A stretch of 61,502 bases of DNA from Candidatus Limimorpha caballi. GTDB taxonomy: Bacteria; Bacteroidota; Bacteroidia; Bacteroidales; F082. Of the stretch, positions 8,769 through 15,537 are shown one piece after another. Location: positions 1 through 61,502 of the forward strand of contig JAGHUX010000041.1 of assembly GCA_018064605.1 (NCBI GenBank), read 5' to 3'. Every line of letters starts with the position of its first letter. Position 1 is the first letter of the stretch. A model generated the notes under the pieces. The model worked only from the letters and a program-made list of their open reading frames with translations. It had not been told where the DNA came from and made no database searches. The position numbers and the translations under genes are program-made.

Positions 8769-11522
8769 TCAGCCGCCGCACTTCGAGTACCCGCAGTTGT
8801 TGCAGTGTTTGCATCCGTCTTCATATACGAGGTCTGACCCGCACTTCGGACATTTCTCCTTCTCCACCTTCGTCCCGTCCTTGATGTAGCGTTTCAGTGC
8901 TCTCGCGATGCCGTTCTTCCACGTGTTGATGTTGTCCTCATCGACGTTCAGGTTCTGGACGAGTGTCACGACGTATGGTATCGGCATTCCGTGGCGCAGC
9001 ACGCCGGAGATGAGCTTCGCGTAGTTCCAGTATTCTTTGTTGAACGAGCGCGAGAGGCCTTCCATCGTCACCTTGTACCCTTGCTTGTCGGCGAACTTGA
9101 AGTCATAGCGCGATTGGTCGTTTTCGTCTTTGTTTTTGATAATCCAGCCGTTCTCGACGAAAGGCGGGATGAAGAAGTCGTCGGCCTTACCAGAGAAGAT
9201 CTCGTATGGCTTGCCGTCGATCTTGCCGACGAAGGCGATCCATTTCTCGTAGTTGTTCTGGAAGCGCACCACGTCGCATTCCACTTCCTTCGGGCGTGTC
9301 GGCGCCTGGTTCTCGACGATGGTGTTATGCTTCTCTTCCTTGTTTTCCTTCTTCTCCTGGCTGACGAGGACGCCTGTGCGCGAGCCGTCGCGATAGATGG
9401 TCATGCCCTTGCAGCCGCTTCTCCATGCGGTCTCGTATATCTGGCTGACAAGCTCCTCGGTGGTGTCGGCCGGCACGTTGACGGTGACGCTGATTGAGTG
9501 GTCAACCCATTTCTGCATCGCACCCTGCATCTTCACCTTGTTCACCCAGTCGATGTCGTTGGAAGTCGATTTATAATAAGGTGACTTCTCGACGATCTCG
9601 TTGATCTTGTCGATGCTGTAGTTTCTCACCTCATCGACGTTGTAGCCGTTGACTTCGAGCCATGTCACGAACTTCGGGTGAAGGACGTTGTATTCCTCGA
9701 ATGCGTTGCCGTCGTTGTCGTGGAATGTCACATTCGCGCTCTTGTCGTTCGGGTTGACCTTGCGGCGGCGTTTGTAGGCGACCATGAACACCGGTTCGAT
9801 GCCCGACGTGGTCTGTGTGCAGATACTCACGGTGCCTGTCGGGGCGATGGTGAGCATTGCGATGTTACGGCGTCCGTATTTCGCCATGTCCTGATAGAGG
9901 TTTTCGTCGATGACGCGGAGGCGTTGGATGAACGGGTTGTTCTCTTCGCGTTTCGTGTCATATACCTCAAATGCGCCGCGTTCCTTGGCGAGGTTCACCG
10001 ATGAGCGGTAGGACTCATGTGCCAGGAGCTGCTGTATCTCTGTGGAGAACGCGATGGCCTCGTCGGTGGCGTAACGGTAGCCGAGGGCGGCGAGCATGTC
10101 GCCTTCCGCGGTGATGCCGATGCCGGTGCGACGGCCTTGCAGTGACTTCTTCCTTATGCTTTTCCAGAGGTTGACTTCGGTGAACTTCACCTCGTCCTCC
10201 TCGGGGTCTGAATAAATCTTGTCGAGGATGGCATCGACCTTTTCCACTTCGAGGTCGATGATGTCGTCCATCATGCGCTGTGCGATGCCGACGTGTTTCT
10301 TGAACAGTTCTTTGTTGAACGTGGCTTCAGGCGTGAACGGCTTCTCGACGTAGCTGTAGAGGTTGATGGCGAGGAGTCGGCAGCTGTCGTATGCGCAGAG
10401 CGGTATCTCGCCGCACGGGTTGGTGCTTATGGTCTTGAAGCCGAGGTCGGCGTAGCAGTCGGGTATCGATTCGCGTGTGATGGTGTCCCAGAAGAGTACG
10501 CCCGGTTCTGCCGACGCCCACGCGTTGTGGATGATCTTGTCCCACAGCTTGCGTGCGTCAATCTCTTTGGTGTATAAAGGGTTAGGTGAGTCGATGGGGT
10601 ATTGCTGCACGAACGGCTTGTTCTCGACGACGGCCTGCATGAAGTCGTCGGTGATGCGCACCGACACGTTGGCGTTGGTGATTTTGCCCTGTGTCATCTT
10701 GGCGTCGATGAAGGCCTCCGAGTCGGGGTGTTTGATGCTGATGCTCATCATGAGGGCACCTCGGCGTCCGTCCTGCGCGACCTCCTTCGTCGAGTTGGAG
10801 TAGCGCTCCATGAACGGCACGACGCCTGTCGAGGTGAGTGCGCAGTTCTTGACGGGGCTTCCGGCTGGGCGTATGTGCGAGAGGTCGTGGCCGACGCCGC
10901 CGCGGCGTTTCATCAGCTGAACCTGCTCCTGGTCAACCTTCATGATGGCGCCGTAGGAGTCCGACGAGCCTTTCGTCCCGATGACGAAGCAGTTCGAGAG
11001 CGACGAGATCTGGAAGTTGTTGCCGATGCCGGCCATGGGGCTGCCCTGCGGCACGATGTACCTGAAGTCTTTCAGCACCTCGAAAATCTCCTCCTCCTTC
11101 AACGGGTTGGCGTAACGTCTCTCTATCCTCGCAATCTCGCCGGCGATGCGGTGGTGCATGTCGTCGGGTGTGAGCTCAAAAATATTGCCGGCACTGTCTT
11201 TCAGCGCGTATTTGTTCATCCACACGTCGCCGGCAAGCTGGTCGCCGCCGAAATACTCGGTGGCAGCCTTCTTCACATCTTCAACAGAATAATTCGTATA
11301 AACTTTTTCCTGCATAAACTGCTCATTTTCAACGACTTTTATATCACCATCATCACCTTTCCTTACATAATACTCCCCCTCCAAGATTCTGTTCTCATTG
11401 CGAAATTCGATCATCTTGTCAGCATGAGTCTTGTCTTTTTGAACCTCTTCACGCTTGATTTCGGTTTTTTCAAGCGGCGTGAACAAGTCGCAATCATCCT
11501 TGTAATGTAAATTAATAGCCAT
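8769..11522 (-). CDS. nrdJ: Adenosylcobalamin-dependent (class II) ribonucleoside-diphosphate reductase
   Basis: A 917-residue enzyme that reduces ribonucleotides to deoxyribonucleotides using a B12-derived radical, so it works with or without oxygen. Family marks include SSLSNCFVIG (first redox cysteine), RRGGVGHDLSHIRPAG, TNPCGEIPLC (radical cysteine and catalytic glutamate), RRTGIGITAEG and APTGTVS. After a linker near residue 725 comes a region typical of NrdJ, followed by a C-terminal Cys-rich segment (CPKCGSDLVYEDGCKHCNNC) resembling a zinc ribbon. About 20 residues of low-complexity EKKENKEEKHN precede that C-terminal region. Class I or III reductase genes are not in this window. No cobalamin riboswitch was recognised upstream. 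ATG at 11522. Confidence 0.95.
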   Translation of the reverse strand: MAINLHYKDDCDLFTPLEKTEIKREEVQKDKTHADKMIEFRNENRILEGEYYVRKGDDGDIKVVENEQFMQEKVYTNYSVEDVKKAATEYFGGDQLAGDVWMNKYALKDSAGNIFELTPDDMHHRIAGEIARIERRYANPLKEEEIFEVLKDFRYIVPQGSPMAGIGNNFQISSLSNCFVIGTKGSSDSYGAIMKVDQEQVQLMKRRGGVGHDLSHIRPAGSPVKNCALTSTGVVPFMERYSNSTKEVAQDGRRGALMMSISIKHPDSEAFIDAKMTQGKITNANVSVRITDDFMQAVVENKPFVQQYPIDSPNPLYTKEIDARKLWDKIIHNAWASAEPGVLFWDTITRESIPDCYADLGFKTISTNPCGEIPLCAYDSCRLLAINLYSYVEKPFTPEATFNKELFKKHVGIAQRMMDDIIDLEVEKVDAILDKIYSDPEEDEVKFTEVNLWKSIRKKSLQGRRTGIGITAEGDMLAALGYRYATDEAIAFSTEIQQLLAHESYRSSVNLAKERGAFEVYDTKREENNPFIQRLRVIDENLYQDMAKYGRRNIAMLTIAPTGTVSICTQTTSGIEPVFMVAYKRRRKVNPNDKSANVTFHDNDGNAFEEYNVLHPKFVTWLEVNGYNVDEVRNYSIDKINEIVEKSPYYKSTSNDIDWVNKVKMQGAMQKWVDHSISVTVNVPADTTEELVSQIYETAWRSGCKGMTIYRDGSRTGVLVSQEKKENKEEKHNTIVENQAPTRPKEVECDVVRFQNNYEKWIAFVGKIDGKPYEIFSGKADDFFIPPFVENGWIIKNKDENDQSRYDFKFADKQGYKVTMEGLSRSFNKEYWNYAKLISGVLRHGMPIPYVVTLVQNLNVDEDNINTWKNGIARALKRYIKDGTKVEKEKCPKCGSDLVYEDGCKHCNNCGYSKCGG

Positions 11523-11608
11523 AATGATTGATAATTAGTCGTTTACAAAAACAAAAAATTGTCTGAAATTTTCGTAATTTTCGACCGCTAAAATACTAAA
11601 GAGATTTG

Positions 11609-11616
11609 TATCTTTG
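11609..11616 (+). promoter_or_regulatory. -7 box (TATCTTTG) for the MBL-fold hydrolase
   Basis: TATCTTTG matches the Bacteroidota -7 element. It lies 118 nt before the ATG at 11734, giving a leader of roughly 110 nt in an AT-rich segment between the divergent nrdJ and the hydrolase gene. Confidence 0.55.
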
Positions 11617-11733
11617 CAACTCGAAAATGAAAATTTTTCAAGAATTTATTAACTCGAAAATGTTGAAAAGTTTTTGATAATTCTTATTGTGATTTATGTT
11701 TTTTTATACTAAATTTTAAAAACTGATAACGTC

Positions 11734-12381
11734 ATGCTTAGTGTTAGTACCTTTGTTTTCAACAGTTTACAAGAAAACACCTATATTGTCTCCAATGAAA
11801 ATCTCGATTGTGTGATCATCGATGCCGGGAACTACGCCGCGTCGGAGAATGAGGAGATAATCGGCCATATTGAAAGTCGTAAATTGAAGCCGAAGATGCT
11901 GCTCAGCACGCATTCTCACATCGACCACGTGATGGGTAATTCGGTGCTGTCGAAGAGATACGGCATCCCGTTGGCGGCTTGCCCGGTCGAGCGGGAATAT
12001 TACGACAAGGTATGGATGTACGCCGAGGTCTTCGGCATAAAATTCACGCAGGACATGTGCATCTATCCGAGCATCGACCTCGCGGAAGGTGAGGTCGTGA
12101 AGGTCGGCGGCGACGAGCTGAAGGTCTTATATACGCCCGGTCACGCCAAGGGACACGTCAGTTTCTACGCCGAGAACGACGGCTTCGTCCTCACAGGCGA
12201 CACGCTGTTCCGTCGTGGCGTCGGACGCAGCGACTTCCCCGGCGGCAGCTACGAACAGCTCGAGAACAGCCTCAAGAACGTGCTTTACAAACTGCCCGAC
12301 GACACCATAGTATATCCCGGACACGGCCCGACCACTACAATCGGCGAGGAGAGAAGGAATAACTATTATATAACTGATTGA
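11734..12381 (+). CDS. MBL-fold metallo-hydrolase (glyoxalase II-like)
   Basis: A 215-residue cytoplasmic protein of the metallo-beta-lactamase fold. The metal-binding motif THSHIDH is at residues 59-65, followed by the second-site histidine in PGHAKGHVSF, the bridging aspartate in TGDTLFRRGVGR and the last histidine in YPGHGPTTTIGEE. All ligands expected for a dinuclear zinc or iron site are present. This GloB-like subfamily hydrolyses thioesters such as S-lactoylglutathione, but Bacteroidota often lack glutathione, so the real substrate may be another thioester. It is transcribed alone, divergent from nrdJ and convergent with the T9SS gene at 12499. Confidence 0.9.
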   Translation: MLSVSTFVFNSLQENTYIVSNENLDCVIIDAGNYAASENEEIIGHIESRKLKPKMLLSTHSHIDHVMGNSVLSKRYGIPLAACPVEREYYDKVWMYAEVFGIKFTQDMCIYPSIDLAEGEVVKVGGDELKVLYTPGHAKGHVSFYAENDGFVLTGDTLFRRGVGRSDFPGGSYEQLENSLKNVLYKLPDDTIVYPGHGPTTTIGEERRNNYYITD

Positions 12382-12450
12382 AAATCATTTTTTACAAAGA
12401 GCAAATACCACGTCGAAGATGTGATTCCGCCGTCGGGCTTGCAGACAAAA

Positions 12451-12478
12451 GCGCGGGACGACACTCGTCGCCCCGCGC
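12451..12478 (-). terminator. GC-rich hairpin between convergent genes
   Basis: GCGCGGG pairs with CCCGCGC around an inner ACGAC / GTCG stem. It lies between the stop at 12381 (plus) and the stop at 12499 (minus) and can end transcription from either side, although no long T-run follows it. Confidence 0.65.
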
Positions 12479-12498
12479 CATCTAATCTCTCTACTCTC

Positions 12499-14268
12499 TT
12501 ATCTGACAACAAATCTCACCCTCTCGTTTCCGTTGATGACCATCATGTAAATGCCTGAAGTGTAATTTCTCACGTCAACATATTGTGTCGGTCCGAGCGT
12601 CTCCACGAGCTGTCCGAGGGAGTTGTAAACCGCGACGTTCTCAACGTCAACGCCTTCGATGGTGACCGTCTCCGACGCCGGGTTGGGATAGACGCCAGCC
12701 ACGTTTTCGGTGACTTCGGCGACATCCTGTATCGTGGCGCATGTCGGGCATGACATCGCGAATCTCTCAGGGTCGTTGGTGTCGTATGAATAGACTTTCC
12801 TGATGCAATATTCGTATTCACCTTTTGCGTCCTCATCGACAAAGATGTCGCCGTGGACTGGTTTCGGTGTCAGGCAGGCCCCGTTCTTGAACACCATCGT
12901 TCCGAGCACTCCGTTGTTCTCCTCGATGTAGCCGCGCAGGTTGAACGAGTTGTCGGCGCCGTTGGCGGCGAGGTCGTACCAGTCGGTGCCGTTGTCGGAG
13001 TAGAGGCGTCCGTACGGGTCGCCGGTGTTAGGCCCGATAGGTGCCGGATAGGTGCCGGTGAGACTGAGCATCACGAACCAAACGCCTCTTGTGTTGTCGA
13101 TGGCGACATACTCGTCAAACGGGATGTCGATGTACTGTCCGCAGCCTGTCGTCATGTAGTTCTGCATGTAAAGCAGGTTCTCGGGTGTCGTCTCGTCGCC
13201 CTGGTAAATCATGATCTTGCCGCGATGTGCCTCGTAGTCGAACATCGCTACTTTCGTGGCCCTGTAATTTATATAAGGTACGAGGTTTGTCGCCGGGATG
13301 TGGATTGCCCAGTATATCGGGGTGCCTGAACCAAGGCCGATGCCTTCCTCGTTGGTGCCGTCATCGTAATACAGATACGTGCCGTCAAGCTCCTCGTTCT
13401 CCCATGAGACCAGAACGTCGTCGCCGATGTTCTCGACCTCGACAGCCTCATGGCCATCGAAGTTGTCGCATGATGCGTATGTCCAGTCGTATGATGTCCA
13501 GTCGCTCTGGCCTTCGTCGAAGACGGCCTGAACAGATGTGGTATATGTCTGTCCTTCAACAAGATTGCCTGTCTCAAACTGATAGTAGCAGTCGGCGACG
13601 TTCTGCGCCACGACCTCATCGTCGAGTTTGATGTTGAAGCCGGTGAAGTCTCTCTTCGTGTCGTTTCCGAGTGCGACGTTCTTGAGGTCGAGTTTGAAGC
13701 CGTCGGCCTCATAGTGACGTATCGCGATATAGACATAACGGCCTGCGTATTCGCCGAGGTCGATGGTCTTTGTCTGCCATCCGTGCGCCGCGACACCGTG
13801 GAAGATGACGGTGAAGTCGTCAGGGTCTGTCGGGCTTCCCGTTGAAATTGCGATGCCGTAGTGGTCGCGCGGGCTTGACCAGTGGCTCGTGATTTCGTAG
13901 GTGAAGACCGACTTCTTGCCGATGAGCACCTGCGGTGAGACCAGATAGTCGTCGGTGCCGAATGACGTGTAGCCGTCGGTTGACGCTGATGAGGCGCAAT
14001 ATTCGCCGACACCGCCGAACGGGTCATAGCCGACCACCCAATTCCTGCCGTCTTGGTTGCCGTCAATCAAAGTCCAGCCGGCGAGAGTTGGTAAGTTGAA
14101 AGGGTAAAAGAATGTCTCGCCGTATTCCGGCTGTTCGATGGTTGCGTTGCTGGTCCATTGCGCCCAGCCTGTCGGTGAAACGTGGAGGTCTTCCGGCGCC
14201 TCAACCTGGGCCTTCAATCCGAAGAAACCGAAAGCCACCAGTGTGATTAACAAGTAGAATTTTTTCAT
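12499..14268 (-). CDS. T9SS-sorted cleaved-adhesin domain protein
   Basis: A 589-residue exported protein. The start was set at MKKFYLLITLVAFGFFG (14268), a proper signal peptide ending LKAQ. Residues about 50-200 are a cleaved-adhesin / choice-of-anchor J domain (DYLVSPQVLIGKKSVFTYEI, HYGIAIST, DLGEYAGRYVYIAIRHYEADGF). An Fn3-like part follows. Next is a module with TPIYWAIHIPATNL, VAMFDYEAHRGKIMIYQGD and RGVWFVMLSLTGTYP that also begins at the left edge of the window in the giant adhesin, so the two proteins share a building block. The final 65 residues are a type A T9SS sorting domain (GVYPNPASETVTIEG ... YTSGIYMMVINGNERVRFVVR). Surface display or release is inferred; the ligand or substrate is unknown. 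Confidence 0.88.
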   Translation of the reverse strand: MKKFYLLITLVAFGFFGLKAQVEAPEDLHVSPTGWAQWTSNATIEQPEYGETFFYPFNLPTLAGWTLIDGNQDGRNWVVGYDPFGGVGEYCASSASTDGYTSFGTDDYLVSPQVLIGKKSVFTYEITSHWSSPRDHYGIAISTGSPTDPDDFTVIFHGVAAHGWQTKTIDLGEYAGRYVYIAIRHYEADGFKLDLKNVALGNDTKRDFTGFNIKLDDEVVAQNVADCYYQFETGNLVEGQTYTTSVQAVFDEGQSDWTSYDWTYASCDNFDGHEAVEVENIGDDVLVSWENEELDGTYLYYDDGTNEEGIGLGSGTPIYWAIHIPATNLVPYINYRATKVAMFDYEAHRGKIMIYQGDETTPENLLYMQNYMTTGCGQYIDIPFDEYVAIDNTRGVWFVMLSLTGTYPAPIGPNTGDPYGRLYSDNGTDWYDLAANGADNSFNLRGYIEENNGVLGTMVFKNGACLTPKPVHGDIFVDEDAKGEYEYCIRKVYSYDTNDPERFAMSCPTCATIQDVAEVTENVAGVYPNPASETVTIEGVDVENVAVYNSLGQLVETLGPTQYVDVRNYTSGIYMMVINGNERVRFVVR

Positions 14269-14333
14269 TTTCTGATGTATTAGATTGATTTCATTTGAAT
14301 TTCGCATGAAAAATATAATTATGTATCGGGGTG

Positions 14334-14341
14334 CAAAGATA
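14334..14341 (-). promoter_or_regulatory. -7 box (TATCTTTG) for the T9SS gene at 12499-14268
   Basis: Minus-strand TATCTTTG lies 66 nt upstream of the chosen ATG at 14268 and fits the Bacteroidota consensus exactly. Confidence 0.6.
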
Positions 14342-14398
14342 CAAATAATTTCAGACGAAAAACAATATAAATCTCAAATCCATGAATTTATTTGCATG

Positions 14399-14429
14399 AA
14401 AAAGTGCCGCCTTCGCGACGACACTTTTC
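14399..14429 (-). terminator. Hairpin terminator after the gene at 14458
   Basis: On the minus strand AAAAGTGTCGTC pairs (with G-U pairs) with GGCGGCACTTTT around a short GCGAA loop and is followed by T-rich sequence. It lies about 30 nt after the stop at 14458. Confidence 0.6.
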
Positions 14430-14457
14430 TGAATGACTAACCTCAATGAATCAACAA

Positions 14458-14988
14458 TTACTTGCTTGATTTCAGTTTCCCGATGAGTCTCTCCGCGTCA
14501 TCGCCGCGGAAGACGTAAACCTCGGAACACGGTTTATACTCGAACGGCTCGTATTTCTGCACCTGGATGGCGATGTATCTGTTGTCGCTTGAGAAAAAGA
14601 ATATGACTTGGACATTTCCGTCGTGCTGCCGCCGGACGTTGTCAAAGCCGTCAAAGTCCTTGTTTGCCAAAGCCACTTTTATGCCGTGTAAATCATTGGC
14701 ACTGAAATATATATGGTCTTTTGAAACAACAGAGCCTGTTGACGTGTCAATCAGTTTGTTTCTCTGTCCGAAAATAAGATAAAGTGCAATGCCGATGGCA
14801 ATGACACCGAAAAAGACCTCCGTCGAAGAGCCTAAGTTACTCTCGACATTTCCCGACATGACGAACAGAACGCCGGCAAGTGCAACGAGTACGAAACTTA
14901 AAATTAACGAACTGATGTTTGTTTTTCTCTCCACATCCGGGAGCTGGCAACTATTTATGTTTTCTGATAATATTGCAATTGTATTCAT
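14458..14988 (-). CDS. Uncharacterised two-helix membrane protein
   Basis: A 176-residue protein that I do not assign to a named family. Residues 1-26 are polar. Two hydrophobic helices follow (about 27-45, SLILSFVLVALAGVLFVMSG, and about 57-75, VFFGVIAIGIALYLIFG), and then a soluble domain of about 100 residues with mixed alpha/beta character (NKLIDTSTGSVVSKDHIYFSAN, VQVIFFFSSDNRYIAIQVQKYEPFEYKP). The topology suggests a small domain facing the cytoplasm or periplasm next to a helical hairpin. It has its own terminator and is separated from the next gene by a heptamer repeat array. The good frame length, signal-like helices and consistent codon use support a real gene. Confidence 0.75.
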   Translation of the reverse strand: MNTIAILSENINSCQLPDVERKTNISSLILSFVLVALAGVLFVMSGNVESNLGSSTEVFFGVIAIGIALYLIFGQRNKLIDTSTGSVVSKDHIYFSANDLHGIKVALANKDFDGFDNVRRQHDGNVQVIFFFSSDNRYIAIQVQKYEPFEYKPCSEVYVFRGDDAERLIGKLKSSK

Positions 14989-15050
14989 GTTGTAAAATTA
15001 AAATTTGATGTTTGAAAATAACCCGCGAGATTTCCCTTCGCGAAAAACCT

Positions 15051-15092
15051 CTAATGGCTAATATCTAATGGCTAATAACTAAAGACTAAAAC
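15051..15092. repeat. Heptanucleotide tandem repeat (CTAATGG type)
   Basis: Six head-to-tail 7-nt units: CTAATGG, CTAATAT, CTAATGG, CTAATAA, CTAAAGA, CTAAAAC. The array occupies the spacer between the minus-strand genes at 14458-14988 and 15094-15465 and ends two bases before the latter's stop. Units share CTAA and decay toward one end. Confidence 0.85.
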
Positions 15093-15093
15093 A

Positions 15094-15465
15094 TCAAATC
15101 CTGAAATGCCTCAGCATCACGACGAAGAAATCATTCGGCGAGGCGAAGCAGCACAACGACTGCGGTGAGGTCTTTGGTCCGAAAAACTTGAAATTGGTTG
15201 GCAACCGTTTTGGAATCACGGTGTTGTTGGTCGTGGTTTGGACTTTTTTCAGCGTCGTGAACTGGACGTGCGGCGCAGGAATTGTATTCTGAAAATGCGG
15301 GGCCGACATCACGTCGTGCGAGACGTTGAACGACGTCTCCATCTGCTTCTGCAACTCGCTTATGACATTCTCGTACACCTCATTATGAGAGATATACGGA
15401 CGTGTCATGTTGAAAAGCAGGCACATGGCAGCCGCAACGACGATATGTATGTGATGTCTTTTCAT
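15094..15465 (-). CDS. Small protein of unknown function with a hydrophobic N-terminus
   Basis: A 123-residue frame starting MKRHHIHIVVAAAMCLLFNM, where residues 7-20 form a short hydrophobic segment that could be a signal or anchor. The rest is polar (YENVISELQKQMETSFNVSHDVMSAPHF ... FKFFGPKTS). I recognise no family. A consensus -7 box (TAACTTTG, minus strand) at 15482-15489 sits just upstream and supports expression. The C-terminal cysteine- and phenylalanine-rich end (SLCCFASPNDFFVVMLRHFRI) is unusual for an exported protein. It may be real, or the remnant of a longer gene. Confidence 0.55.
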   Translation of the reverse strand: MKRHHIHIVVAAAMCLLFNMTRPYISHNEVYENVISELQKQMETSFNVSHDVMSAPHFQNTIPAPHVQFTTLKKVQTTTNNTVIPKRLPTNFKFFGPKTSPQSLCCFASPNDFFVVMLRHFRI

Positions 15466-15481
15466 TTCAAAATTCGATTTG

Positions 15482-15489
15482 CAAAGTTA
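15482..15489 (-). promoter_or_regulatory. -7 box (TAACTTTG) for the small gene at 15094-15465
   Basis: The minus-strand consensus TAnnTTTG lies 17 nt upstream of the ATG at 15465. Confidence 0.45.
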
Positions 15490-15537
15490 TAGACATTTTC
15501 GGCACAATAACACATTTTTGGAAAATTTGTTTGAGAC

